64,000 nucleotides of DNA from Paenibacillus sp. J2TS4 (GCF_018403245.1 NZ_BOSH01000003.1:62001-126000), one strand, 5' to 3'; shown: positions 56,022 to 63,923, counted from the first letter of the stretch. Made by a program: numbers and translations. Notes: a model not told the origin generated them from the letters alone.

Positions 56022-57065
56022 ATGGCAAAAACCAAAGCAACGGTCGTAGTAGCCGGAAGCTGGGGAACGGCCCTGGCCACTGTGCTCGCCGCGAACCATC
56101 ACGAGGTAACGCTATGGACGAGATCTGATGCCCAAGCGGAAGAAATCAATCGAACTCACCGGAACAGCCGATTTCTTAAGGAGGCCGTCCTGCCCGATAC
56201 TATTAAGGCGACGACCTCGATAGAAGAAGCCATCATCGATTCCGAGGCGGTCATTCTGGTGGCCCCTTCCCACGGCATGCGGGAGGTCGTTGGCAAAATC
56301 CGGCCGTTTCTGCGTCCGCAAACCCTCCTCGTCCATGCGACCAAAGGGTTTGAAACCGACTCATTAAAACGGATGACAACGGTCATTTCCGAGGAGCTTC
56401 CTGACTACGACCGGGAGCGGATAGCGGTGTTATCGGGACCAAGCCATGCGGAGGAAGTGGTCCAACAAAGTCCCACCACGGTCGTAGTGGCGGCCTCCCG
56501 GTTGGAAACGGCTGAAGAAGCGCAGGATTTATTAAATAATACTTATTTCCGCGTCTATACGAACCCGGATGTGAGCGGCGTTGAAATTGGCGGAGCTCTC
56601 AAGAACATTATCGCTCTGGGAGCGGGAATGTCCGACGGTCTTGGCTTTGGAGACAATGCCAAGGCGGCTCTGATGACCCGCGGTCTTGCCGAGATGGCAA
56701 GGCTTGGCACCGCCATGGATGGCAATCCGCTTACCTTCGCCGGTTTAGCCGGTGTTGGCGACTTGATCGTCACCTGCACAAGCCGGCACAGCCGGAACTG
56801 GAGGGCCGGCCATATGCTGGGACAAGGAGCGGTCCTGGATGAGGTGCTGGAGTCGATGGGAATGGTCGTAGAAGGCGTTAAAACAACGAAGGCCGCTTAT
56901 GCGCTGGCCGATAGATATAAGGTGGAAATGCCGATTACCCGTGCGCTTTACGATGTTCTCTTCAACGGTAAAAAGGCCAAGGACGCCGTAGGTGATTTAA
57001 TGGGCCGTGTGCCGACTCATGAGATGGAAGAAATCGCCCAGACCGGAAGCCTCCGCTGGAAGTAA
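56022..57065 (+). CDS. gpsA: Glycerol-3-phosphate dehydrogenase [NAD(P)+]
   Basis: Reduces dihydroxyacetone phosphate to sn-glycerol 3-phosphate for phospholipids. Substrate motifs are complete: GPSHAEEV near residue 140, KNIIALGAGMSDGLG near 195 with the catalytic lysine, and GLAGVGDLIVTC near 245. The dinucleotide loop reads VVAGSWGTALA (about 9-19), where GAGSWG is usual; the first glycine is valine. Length 347. GGAGGAG precedes the ATG. In line with plsY, with which it feeds lipid synthesis. Confidence 0.94.
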   Translation: MAKTKATVVVAGSWGTALATVLAANHHEVTLWTRSDAQAEEINRTHRNSRFLKEAVLPDTIKATTSIEEAIIDSEAVILVAPSHGMREVVGKIRPFLRPQTLLVHATKGFETDSLKRMTTVISEELPDYDRERIAVLSGPSHAEEVVQQSPTTVVVAASRLETAEEAQDLLNNTYFRVYTNPDVSGVEIGGALKNIIALGAGMSDGLGFGDNAKAALMTRGLAEMARLGTAMDGNPLTFAGLAGVGDLIVTCTSRHSRNWRAGHMLGQGAVLDEVLESMGMVVEGVKTTKAAYALADRYKVEMPITRALYDVLFNGKKAKDAVGDLMGRVPTHEMEEIAQTGSLRWK

Positions 57066-57144
57066 GCAGAGGGCCTACACGTTTGGATACTCTCTTTCAT
57101 ACTATACCTTAGTGCAACCCGACTCGACTAAGGGAGGTAAGAGG

Positions 57145-57423
57145 ATGAGCAACAAACAAGTCCCGAAAGATGTACTGAATGTGGTTAAAAACAAAACCGG
57201 CAAATCGGTTTCGGAAAGAGATATTCAAAAGCTGGCCAGCGGAGTAAAGCCTTCGACCTTGCAGAGCGAGGAGCAGCTGAGACAGTTGATCCGTCAAGTC
57301 TCGTCTTTGGTCAATATCAAAGTATCCGAGGCAACTGTTAATGATATCATTCAAGCGGTGAAGGGAAGCAAGGTCAATCCGAACAATCTGGAGCAATTGA
57401 TGAAAATGATTTCTAAAAAATAG
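57145..57423 (+). CDS. spoVIF: Stage VI sporulation protein F
   Basis: 92 residues, basic, all-helical: VPKDVLNVVKNKTGKSVSE, DIQKLASGVKP, LRQLIRQVSSLV, VSEATVNDIIQAV. It matches SpoVIF (YjcC), needed for spore coat assembly under sigma-K/GerE in Bacillus. ATG at 57145 with AGGGAGGTAAGAGG upstream. Followed by a terminator. Confidence 0.85.
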   Translation: MSNKQVPKDVLNVVKNKTGKSVSERDIQKLASGVKPSTLQSEEQLRQLIRQVSSLVNIKVSEATVNDIIQAVKGSKVNPNNLEQLMKMISKK

Positions 57424-57431
57424 TCTGGTTG

Positions 57432-57473
57432 TTAACAAAGGAGCCTGTTTAATCGGTTCCTTTGTTTTTTTGG
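57432..57473 (+). terminator. Terminator after spoVIF
   Basis: ACAAAGGAGCC and GGTTCCTTTGT pair (one G-U), followed by TTTTTTT. Confidence 0.88.
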
Positions 57474-57537
57474 TTGCACCTATATAGAATCGTATTTCGT
57501 CCACACAATTGTCATTGTTTTAACGCCGGCTCTCCAT

Positions 57538-57566
57538 TTCACAAACAATAATCGTAATGCTATAAT
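57538..57566 (+). promoter_or_regulatory. Sigma-A-like promoter of DUF2768 gene
   Basis: TTCACA (57538-57543), 17 bases, TATAAT (57561-57566), 40 bases before the TTG start. Confidence 0.5.
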
Positions 57567-57605
57567 ACATAGGATGCGGACTATGGGAAAGAGGGGTTGT
57601 CAATT

Positions 57606-57785
57606 TTGAGCGGTATGGACAAAATGTGGGCATCGTTCATAGCGATGGGCCTAATGCTGGTCGCCACAGTCATCATTACATTTGCCAGACAAAAAACTAA
57701 AGGTTTTGTCCGGTTTATCCTTTCCTTCGTGGCGTTTCTTCTTTTTGTACCGATTTTGCTCTATATGCTGCTGTCAATGATCTAA
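57606..57785 (+). CDS. DUF2768 small membrane protein (YphE-like)
   Basis: 59 residues with two membrane segments (about 8-26 and 37-58) joined by a basic turn (ARQKTKGF). Same place after gpsA as yphE in Bacillus. The TTG at 57606 is chosen because GAGGGG lies about 9 bases upstream; another TTG nine bases earlier abuts the SD. Confidence 0.75.
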   Translation: MSGMDKMWASFIAMGLMLVATVIITFARQKTKGFVRFILSFVAFLLFVPILLYMLLSMI

Positions 57786-57804
57786 CATATTGGAGGTAAT
57801 TTCG

Positions 57805-58098
57805 ATGATTCAACTAAAGGGCCGTTTTGGGACAGAAACTGTAGAAGCGGAAACCGGCTTATCCATTCTGGAATTGGCTCTTAAAAATAAGGTGGATTGG
57901 GGCTTTTCTTGTACGAGAGGAACCTGTGCGCGCTGCAGGTGTCATATATCGGAAGGAATGGAATTTCTGACGGAGCCTACGGAGGCAGAACTGAACCGTC
58001 TGGATCCCGAAGAATTCGATGAAGGGTATCGTCTGGGCTGTCAGGCCAGAATCAAAGAAATCGGGCCGATCAAGGCTACTAACAAAACTTATTTCTAA
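57805..58098 (+). CDS. [2Fe-2S] ferredoxin, CX4CX2C type
   Basis: 97 residues with cluster cysteines C36, C41, C44 and C79 (CTRGTCARC... then LGCQARI), a plant-type ferredoxin pattern. TTGGAGGTAATTTCG precedes the ATG. Begins 19 bases after the DUF2768 stop. The 3' fragment of the repeat (copy D) begins 7 bases after its stop. Redox partner unknown. Confidence 0.85.
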   Translation: MIQLKGRFGTETVEAETGLSILELALKNKVDWGFSCTRGTCARCRCHISEGMEFLTEPTEAELNRLDPEEFDEGYRLGCQARIKEIGPIKATNKTYF

Positions 58099-58105
58099 CG
58101 ATAAC

Positions 58106-58172
58106 GTTTGAAGCTTCGGAAGCACTTTCCTTCGGAACGGAATAAGAGCTATTCTTTAGTTCAACTTATATA
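58106..58172 (+). repeat. MITE-like element, 3' fragment (copy D)
   Basis: Only the last 67 bases of the element remain, from GTTTGAAGCTTCGG through TTCCTTCGGAACGGAAT to an end of the subtype TTGAACTAAAG (other strand), as in copy B. The left part is missing; the ferredoxin gene lies in its place. Confidence 0.75.
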
Positions 58173-58224
58173 GAGCGGCGAACTGTAATATTCTTGAAGA
58201 TTAAACTGGAAGGTACGGTATACC

Positions 58225-58818
58225 ATGCGTCTTGATGGTCAGGTGGAACAGGTAATCGAGCTTATTGCGGAATCATTGCAGAATAATGGCTCCGGAACCG
58301 AGTGGTTAATCGGAGGGAGCTGCGGACTTCTTTTGCAGGAGGTTGGGTTAACACGGCAGCCTCGTGATATCGACTTGTATACCGATGAACAGAAGGCCGA
58401 TTTGCTGTATAGTCGGCTGGAGAAGTATGCTTTGGACCGGTTAGAGCTGAGCACTACCGATATGTATTCGTCGAGATTGGCCCGCTTTCTTATCCAAGGG
58501 ATGCCGGTTGAGCTGGTTTCCGGATTTCAGATCAAACAGGCCGACAGTATCTATAAGGTCAATGTAGCCGCACTGCTGCCCTACAGCCCGGAAGTCAGAC
58601 TGGGAGGTCAAGTGGTGCGGTTAATGCCATTGGCGCATGAGCTCGTGTTTAACGTTCTTCGCCACCGGGAGGATCGTTATGAGTCGATCGCTGCGAGAAT
58701 GCGGCTTTTTCCTGACCTTTTCTACCCTGCTTTAGGGGCAATCGTCAAGGAAAATCATCTGGATCGCTCTGTACTTAATCGATTGCATGAATTAACAGGT
58801 GAATCATGGATACGGTAA
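58225..58818 (+). CDS. Nucleotidyltransferase-like protein
   Basis: 197 residues. WLIGGSCGLLLQ (near 28-39) followed by RQPRDIDLYTD (near 47-57) gives the G-S and D-x-D layout of the polymerase-beta nucleotidyltransferase fold. A later aspartate or glutamate candidate is in MPVELVSGF near 93. C-terminal helical part with LVFNVLRHREDRYE. Relatives include lincosamide transferases and toxin-type (AbiEii/MNT) enzymes, but no family can be fixed. Flanked by repeat fragment D and full copy C. No partner antitoxin gene is adjacent. Confidence 0.6.
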   Translation: MRLDGQVEQVIELIAESLQNNGSGTEWLIGGSCGLLLQEVGLTRQPRDIDLYTDEQKADLLYSRLEKYALDRLELSTTDMYSSRLARFLIQGMPVELVSGFQIKQADSIYKVNVAALLPYSPEVRLGGQVVRLMPLAHELVFNVLRHREDRYESIAARMRLFPDLFYPALGAIVKENHLDRSVLNRLHELTGESWIR

Positions 58819-58845
58819 GATTAAGATTTTCGAGACAAGCGAAAC

Positions 58846-59105
58846 TATATGCTCGGCACTAAAGATTTCAAAGCTCATGAAGTGGAGAAAGAAAGATGCT
58901 TCCAGGGCGAGTTTTGGCTTTGTATTCCTACTATCCGAAGGCCTATCCATAGAAGGAATCTGTTGGTTCGGGGTCCCCGAAAAGTACCTGGAATTGCTTC
59001 GAAGCTCATCTTCACTTTTTGGGGAAGGAGTATGATGTTTGAAGCTTCGGGGGCACTTTCCTTCGGAACGGAATGATAGCTTTCTTTAGTGCCATATATA
59101 TATAT
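58846..59105 (+). repeat. MITE-like element, copy C
   Basis: Full-length copy, nearly identical to A, with the clearest ends: TATATGCTCGGCACTAAAGA on the left and TATATATGGCACTAAAGA read from the right strand. Central CGGGGTCCCCG palindrome near 58975. Begins 28 bases after the nucleotidyltransferase stop. Confidence 0.85.
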
Positions 59106-59177
59106 TGCCCGATCATAGATCGATAACAAGTCTCTCGCTTAATCTAACGCTGTGCAGCTGAGGAAAGGAACGATAGA

Positions 59178-59510
59178 ATGAACGAGGTTCATTTTTTACC
59201 CGATAAGACAACGATTAGCGTTCGTCCGGGAACGACCCTGCTGGAGGCCGGCCGTAAAGCCAGTGTTCCTATTCGTACTCGCTGCGGAGGCCGAGCCGCC
59301 TGCCTGATGTGCAAAGTCAAAGTGGAGGATCAGGCGGGACTGATGCCTATCAGCCGGAATGAAAAACTGAAGCTGGGCTCCTTGCTCCAGGAGGGGATTC
59401 GGCTCGCTTGTCAGGCCAGAGTGACCGGAGATGTCGTTGTGCTAATTCCGGAGGATCCGCTCAAGGCTGCCGTTCGTAAGCTGCTGGCCCAACAACAGGA
59501 GGATGACTAA
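59178..59510 (+). CDS. [2Fe-2S] ferredoxin, CX5CX2C type
   Basis: 110 residues with C36, C42, C45 and C78 (CGGRAACLMC, then LACQARV). The CX5CX2C spacing is that of adrenodoxin-like or ASKHA-type ferredoxins and differs from the CX4CX2C of the gene 1.4 kb upstream. AGGAAAGGAACG precedes the ATG. The lipoprotein gene follows after 27 bases. Confidence 0.85.
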   Translation: MNEVHFLPDKTTISVRPGTTLLEAGRKASVPIRTRCGGRAACLMCKVKVEDQAGLMPISRNEKLKLGSLLQEGIRLACQARVTGDVVVLIPEDPLKAAVRKLLAQQQEDD

Positions 59511-59537
59511 AATCGTCCGGGAAAGGATGAATGAGAA

Positions 59538-60287
59538 ATGATAGCTGGCCTGCGACTGTCCAGACATTGGAGAGACCCGCTTACCTGTATGGTATTGCTG
59601 CTGATTGTTGTCCTGCTTAGCGGGTGCTTATATTCGGGTGAAGTGAAGAAACAAAACCTACCGGCTACCGGTGAATTCATTGTGTTAGTTCAGAACGCTG
59701 TCGATCAATTTAAAGAACGGACGGGTGTGCTGCCGATCAAAACTAAAGACAGTGATACCCCTCTATATGAAAAATATCCGATTGATTTCAAGAAGCTGAT
59801 GGACAACCGTTTGTTGAGCATGATTCCGACCAACGCCTTTGAAAACGGAGGAACGGCCATTTATGTTCTGATTGACGTGGAAACCAAGCCTACGGTGAAG
59901 ATGATTGATTTGCCCTTGTACCAGAAAATGGTAGAGATCCAAAAGGAAGTGAGCGCCTACCAGCAAAAGAAGGGCAAGCTGCCGAATGGTGAAGCGGTTG
60001 CGGACGGTATTCATCTTCTTGATTTTGAGCAGCTAGGAAAGAAAATGCCGGCTATCCAAAGTCCGAATACCGGCCAAACTCTGCCTGTTCTGATTGAAGC
60101 TTCGGGCAACGTCTATATTGATTACTCTCTGGATCTCGTTAAAGTTATGGAGAACAAGGGGGAGGCGGGGCTGGATGCTGATATCGATCTGAGGGAAATC
60201 CTCGCTGAGGAATCGTTGTTTGTCCCGGTATGGTCCCTTCCTTACCAATGGATTGACGGACAACCCCAAATTGTGGCCCTGCCCTGA
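59538..60287 (+). CDS. YphF-like lipoprotein
   Basis: 249 residues. N-terminal hydrophobic segment (about 17-31) with lipobox LLSGC (cysteine near 31), then a soluble domain with FKERTGVLPIKTKD and YQQKKGKLPNGE, two similar stretches about 90 residues apart suggesting an internal repeat. Place directly before spoIVA matches yphF of Bacillus. Function unknown. AAAGGATGAATGAG precedes the ATG. Confidence 0.75.
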   Translation: MIAGLRLSRHWRDPLTCMVLLLIVVLLSGCLYSGEVKKQNLPATGEFIVLVQNAVDQFKERTGVLPIKTKDSDTPLYEKYPIDFKKLMDNRLLSMIPTNAFENGGTAIYVLIDVETKPTVKMIDLPLYQKMVEIQKEVSAYQQKKGKLPNGEAVADGIHLLDFEQLGKKMPAIQSPNTGQTLPVLIEASGNVYIDYSLDLVKVMENKGEAGLDADIDLREILAEESLFVPVWSLPYQWIDGQPQIVALP

Positions 60288-60417
60288 CAGAGCTGATTTC
60301 CCTCTAGGCTCTATTTGCATACCGCCCCAAGCGGCTTCCAGCTCGCGTTATGCGGGCATGAGGGCAGTCCAACGCCTCCCGGCTGAATCGATTCTAGACC
60401 CAACCAGGGGAAACCGA

Positions 60418-60461
60418 TAACTCTATGGTCATTTATCTATGACTATAGAGTTTTTTTGTAG
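60418..60461 (+). terminator. Terminator after the YphF-like gene
   Basis: AACTCTATGGTCAT and ATGACTATAGAGTT pair with two mismatches, followed by TTTTTTT. Confidence 0.88.
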
Positions 60462-60564
60462 AATAACCTATGTCTTCTTCACATATATGATAGGAGTAGC
60501 CTTCTTTTATTGTCATCCCGGTAACCATTTCCTTAAGAAAAGGAAGCGAGGGGGATTAAATGTA

Positions 60565-60593
60565 GTCATAATCTATGAAACCGCACGTATATT
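60565..60593 (+). promoter_or_regulatory. Putative sigma-E promoter of spoIVA
   Basis: GTCATAAT (60565-60572), 13 bases, CGTATATT (60586-60593), near the sigma-E pattern (GKCATATT, 13-15, CATACAMT). A leader hairpin (CGAACCG...CGGTTCG, about 60635-60663) follows before the SD. Confidence 0.5.
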
Positions 60594-60707
60594 AGTACTA
60601 GTCCAATTGAATGTACGAGTGTGGCCGCACACGAACCGAATCCGGGAGGCTTCCCCGGTTCGTCTAAGCGCGTGCTTCGTTAATTAACCTTGTAGGAGGG
60701 GATCTTT

Positions 60708-62186
60708 TTGGAGAAAATCGACATTTTTAAAGACATCGCGGAGCGAACCGGCGGTGACATCTACCTAGGAGTCGTAGGAGCGGTCCGCACTGGAAAATCG
60801 ACATTTATAAAGCGGTTTATGGAAGCAGGAGTATTGCCCAACATTCGCAATGAGGCCGACCGCGTACGCGCGACGGATGAACTGCCGCAGAGTGCTGCGG
60901 GACGGACGATTATGACGACAGAGCCTAAATTCGTACCTAACAATGCCGTGCAAATTACAGTGACCGAAGGGCTGAATGTGAATGTCCGCCTGGTCGATTG
61001 TGTCGGCTATGCCGTCGAAGGGGCTAAAGGATACGAGGACGAGAATGGCCCCCGAATGATTTCGACTCCATGGTTCGACGATCCGATTCCTTTTCAGGAA
61101 GCTGCGGAGATTGGCACGCGTAAAGTCATTCAGGAGCATTCCACACTCGGTGTAGTCATAACGACGGACGGAAGCATCTCGGAAATCCCCCGCTCCTCTT
61201 ATGTAGAAGCGGAAGAAAGGGTGGTTGAGGAGCTTAAAGAGGTTGGAAAACCATTCATCCTCATCATAAACACCATGAAACCTTACAGCGAGTCAGCGGT
61301 GGAGCTTCGCAACGAGCTTGCTGCTAAATATGACATCCCGGTTATGGCCATGAGCGTGGCTACGATGGGGGAAGAAGAATGCATGTCCGTTCTTCGTGAA
61401 GTGCTCTATGAGTTCCCCGTTCATGAAGTTAACGTTAACTTGCCAAGCTGGGTAATGGTGCTTAAGGAAAACCACTGGCTGCGCACCAATTTTGAAAGCT
61501 CCGTTCGAGAAACGGTGCAGGATATTCGCAGATTGCGCGACGTAGATCGGGTTGTCGGCCAATTCTCAGACTATGATTTCATCGAAAGAGCAGCTCTGGC
61601 CGGGATGAACATGGGTCAGGGGGTCGCAGAGATCGACCTCTACGCTCCGGACGAATTGTATGACAATATTCTGATGGAAGTGGTCGGGGTAGAAATTCGC
61701 GGCAAGGACCATCTCCTGCAGCTGATGCAGGAATTCACCCACGCCAAGCGAGAATATGACCAGTTTGCCGAAGCGCTGGAAATGGTCAAAACGACCGGCT
61801 ACGGAATCGCGCCTCCAACTTTGGCGGAAATGGCATTGGATGAGCCTGAACTGATTCGTCAAGGCTCCCGCTTTGGAGTCCGCCTGCGGGCTACAGCGCC
61901 TTCTATCCATATGATCCGGGTCGATGTCGAATCGGAATTCTCCCCAATCATTGGCACCGAGAAGCAAAGTGAAGAGCTGGTACGCTACCTCATGCAGGAC
62001 TTCGAGGAGAATCCGCTCAAAATATGGGATTCCGATATTTTTGGACGCTCGTTGCACTCCATTGTGCGCGAAGGAATTCAAGGAAAATTGGCGATGATGC
62101 CGGACAATGCGCGCTATAAACTGCAGGAAACGCTGGGGCGGATCATCAATGAAGGCTCCGGCGGATTAATTGCGATAATCCTGTAA
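60708..62186 (+). CDS. spoIVA: Spore coat morphogenetic ATPase SpoIVA
   Basis: Mother-cell protein that polymerises on the forespore and forms the coat basement layer. 492 residues. Walker A GAVRTGKST at residues 24-32, switch-like DCVGYAVEGAKGYEDENGPRM region near 97-117, NTMKPYSE near 188. C-terminal localisation region ends ...SGGLIAIIL. TTG start with AGGAGGGGATC upstream. Confidence 0.96.
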   Translation: MEKIDIFKDIAERTGGDIYLGVVGAVRTGKSTFIKRFMEAGVLPNIRNEADRVRATDELPQSAAGRTIMTTEPKFVPNNAVQITVTEGLNVNVRLVDCVGYAVEGAKGYEDENGPRMISTPWFDDPIPFQEAAEIGTRKVIQEHSTLGVVITTDGSISEIPRSSYVEAEERVVEELKEVGKPFILIINTMKPYSESAVELRNELAAKYDIPVMAMSVATMGEEECMSVLREVLYEFPVHEVNVNLPSWVMVLKENHWLRTNFESSVRETVQDIRRLRDVDRVVGQFSDYDFIERAALAGMNMGQGVAEIDLYAPDELYDNILMEVVGVEIRGKDHLLQLMQEFTHAKREYDQFAEALEMVKTTGYGIAPPTLAEMALDEPELIRQGSRFGVRLRATAPSIHMIRVDVESEFSPIIGTEKQSEELVRYLMQDFEENPLKIWDSDIFGRSLHSIVREGIQGKLAMMPDNARYKLQETLGRIINEGSGGLIAIIL

Positions 62187-62203
62187 AATAACATAAAATC
62201 CGA

Positions 62204-62236
62204 TTAACGAACACTCTTCGGGGTGTTCTTTTTGTA
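62204..62236 (+). terminator. Terminator after spoIVA
   Basis: GAACACTC and GGGTGTTC pair around CTTC, followed by TTTTT. Confidence 0.85.
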
Positions 62237-62263
62237 TAATTTTAAAAAAAAATGGTTGAATAC

Positions 62264-62327
62264 TTGAAAATGCGACTGAGGTGTATTACTATAAATTTGT
62301 TCGTTTTTCCTTGTAAATACGTATAAT
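62264..62327 (+). promoter_or_regulatory. Two tandem sigma-A promoters of hbs
   Basis: P1: TTGAAA (62264-62269), 17 bases, TACTAT (62287-62292). P2: TTGTTC (62298-62303), 18 bases, TATAAT (62322-62327). Tandem promoters are known for Bacillus hbs. Confidence 0.6.
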
Positions 62328-62391
62328 TTGTGAGTAATCCGTTAACACATGGAGTAAGGACGTTATTTATTTGTAGAGGAGGTGAAAGATT

Positions 62392-62664
62392 ATGAATAAA
62401 TCCGAATTGATTGCCAAAGTGGCTGAAACTTCCGAATTGTCCAAAAAAGATGCAACCAAAGCGGTTGAAGCAGTTTTTGATGCGATTGCCGATGCATTAA
62501 AAAGCGGAGATAAAGTTCAACTGGTAGGCTTTGGAAACTTTGAAGTTCGCGAGCGCTCCGCCCGTAAAGGCCGGAATCCGCAAACGGGTGAAGAAATCGA
62601 TATCGCAGCTAGCAAAGTACCTGCATTCAAACCAGGGAAAGCACTGAGAGATGGAATCCAATAA
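62392..62664 (+). CDS. hbs: DNA-binding protein HU
   Basis: 90-residue nucleoid protein. Helical N-terminus [20 protein letters not shown]; beta-arm signature [21 protein letters not shown] (residues 47-67); C-terminal [22 protein letters not shown] precedes the ATG. Located after spoIVA as in Bacillus. Confidence 0.97.
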   Translation: MNKSELIAKVAETSELSKKDATKAVEAVFDAIADALKSGDKVQLVGFGNFEVRERSARKGRNPQTGEEIDIAASKVPAFKPGKALRDGIQ

Positions 62665-62693
62665 GGAATCTCCTTTTTACATATTGGATATCG

Positions 62694-62728
62694 AGAACCG
62701 TGCCGCTTTATCGCGCACGGTTTTTTCT
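62694..62728 (+). terminator. Terminator after hbs
   Basis: GAACCGTGC and GCACGGTT pair around a short loop, followed by TTTTTT. Confidence 0.88.
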
Positions 62729-62892
62729 ATGCTCTGGATAGCGTCTCGTAAGCATGCTGTTAACCATCATGCGTTTTTTCTTGTGCGGAAAATAAGAAAG
62801 CAGGAGGAACCGCGACAAGAAGTAAAGAAGCGGGAATAAGGTCTTGACTTACTGGGCAGGAGCAGATATACTAATTTTTGCAGCTTCCATAT

Positions 62893-62966
62893 CGGGGTAT
62901 GGCGCAGCCTGGTAGCGCGCACCCTTGGGGTGGGTGAGGTCGCAGGTTCAAATCCTGTTACTCCGA
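62893..62966 (+). tRNA. tRNA-Pro (anticodon TGG)
   Basis: 74 bases folding as a cloverleaf. Acceptor CGGGGTA pairs with TACTCCG (one G-U), the D-arm has GCGCAGCCTGGTAGCGC, the anticodon loop TTGGGGT gives TGG, and the T-arm has GCAGGTTCAAATCCTGT. Discriminator A at 62966; CCA is not encoded. Confidence 0.96.
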
Positions 62967-62974
62967 TCTTACTG

Positions 62975-63027
62975 CAAGACGCTTCTTTGACTGGATTAGT
63001 CCGGTTGAAGAAGCGTTTGTTTTTTAC
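62975..63027 (+). terminator. Terminator after tRNA-Pro
   Basis: ACGCTTCTT-TGACTGG pairs with CCGGTTGA-AGAAGCGT and TTTGTTTTTT follows. Confidence 0.88.
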
Positions 63028-63130
63028 TAAGTGAAAAACCAGCCCAGGGTAGTTATCTCTTGCAAATCTAATGCCACTAATTATATTGAATGTATTAAGG
63101 CACAACCTTGATATCAGCGCGTGGCATACC

Positions 63131-63327
63131 GCCAAACTAACTGGATTCTATACAGGTAAATAAGCCGAATCAGACGGTTTTTGTTAATTCAACTGGAAAT
63201 CATACAGCTAGTTTGGACTCCATCTAACCAATTCATCTCTATCCCCATTTCTAACGGCAATTTTTCCATTTAGTTTGGCTATCTAGCGAACAAAGCAAGA
63301 ACTAACTGTAGAATTTACATCTAGACA
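63131..63327. repeat. Fold-back repeat cluster upstream of mtrB
   Basis: GCCAAACTAACTGGA (63131-63145) is inverted to TTCCATTTAGTTTGGC (63264-63279). Related AACTGG...ATACAG units lie at 63139-63154 (ACTGGATTCTATACAG) and 63191-63207 (AACTGGAAATCATACAG), and a looser one at 63305-63320 (ACTGTAGAATTTACAT). No gene is seen from 63028 to 63585. Confidence 0.5.
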
Positions 63328-63585
63328 GCCAAGGAATATGTGTCAAGGAAAGACTAGTCAAAATCAAGGAGCGAATATCGTTCTGAACCTTTATTTATTT
63401 CATTTTATCCCGCTTTGACTTGCACTTGGATTGACATAACCCTGTTTTTCTAGCATCATTAGATGAGTGGTGAAAAGGGGCAATGCACGTCCCCCTTCAA
63501 AATAAGGGCAAAGGTGCAACTTTAATTCACCAGACTATTGGAAGGTTAGAAGTGATTCTTTCATTGTGGGAGGCTGCCGATCTTA

Positions 63586-63804
63586 ATGAATAGCCAGGGA
63601 GATTATTTCATTGTTAAAGCGAAAGCTAACGGTGTGAATGTGATCGGATTGACTAGAGGCAACGATACTCGGTTTCATCATACGGAGAAGCTGGATAAAG
63701 GAGAGGTTTTGATCGCGCAATTTACCGAGCATACTTCTGCGGTCAAAGTAAGAGGCAAAGCGACAATTATGACAAGGTACGGAGTTATGGATACAGAAGA
63801 ATAA
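63586..63804 (+). CDS. mtrB: Trp RNA-binding attenuation protein (TRAP)
   Basis: 72 residues, 11-mer ring protein that binds GAG/UAG-repeat RNA when tryptophan is present and terminates trp operon transcription. [20 protein letters not shown] and [25 protein letters not shown], here given in parts, carry the tryptophan- and RNA-contact residues (KEK-type lysines in the C-terminal half: AVKVRGKA). GGGAGG lies 12 bases before the ATG. folE, usually just upstream in Bacillus, is absent. Confidence 0.93.
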   Translation: MNSQGDYFIVKAKANGVNVIGLTRGNDTRFHHTEKLDKGEVLIAQFTEHTSAVKVRGKATIMTRYGVMDTEE

Positions 63805-63810
63805 TTGCAG

Positions 63811-63836
63811 TTGCAGGCATAGCCTGCTTTTTTTCG
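63811..63836 (+). terminator. Terminator after mtrB
   Basis: GCAGGC and GCCTGC with an ATA loop, followed by TTTTTTT. Confidence 0.88.
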
Positions 63837-63923
63837 TTGTACAATGGTGGTAGGAATCAATTTCTGAAGCTGGGCTTAGCCTCTTCTAATCCTTATCCTG
63901 GAACCCAATAAGGAGGTCCCTTT

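Noticed and set aside
58225..58818. Toxin-antitoxin pair based on the nucleotidyltransferase-like gene
   Set aside because: No small partner gene overlaps or adjoins it; the neighbours are a repeat fragment and a repeat copy.
60439..60687. 82-codon ORF between the YphF-like gene and spoIVA
   Set aside because: It begins inside a terminator and spans the spoIVA promoter and leader; no SD.
62651..62839. ORF overlapping the end of hbs
   Set aside because: It starts inside hbs, crosses its terminator and resembles nothing.
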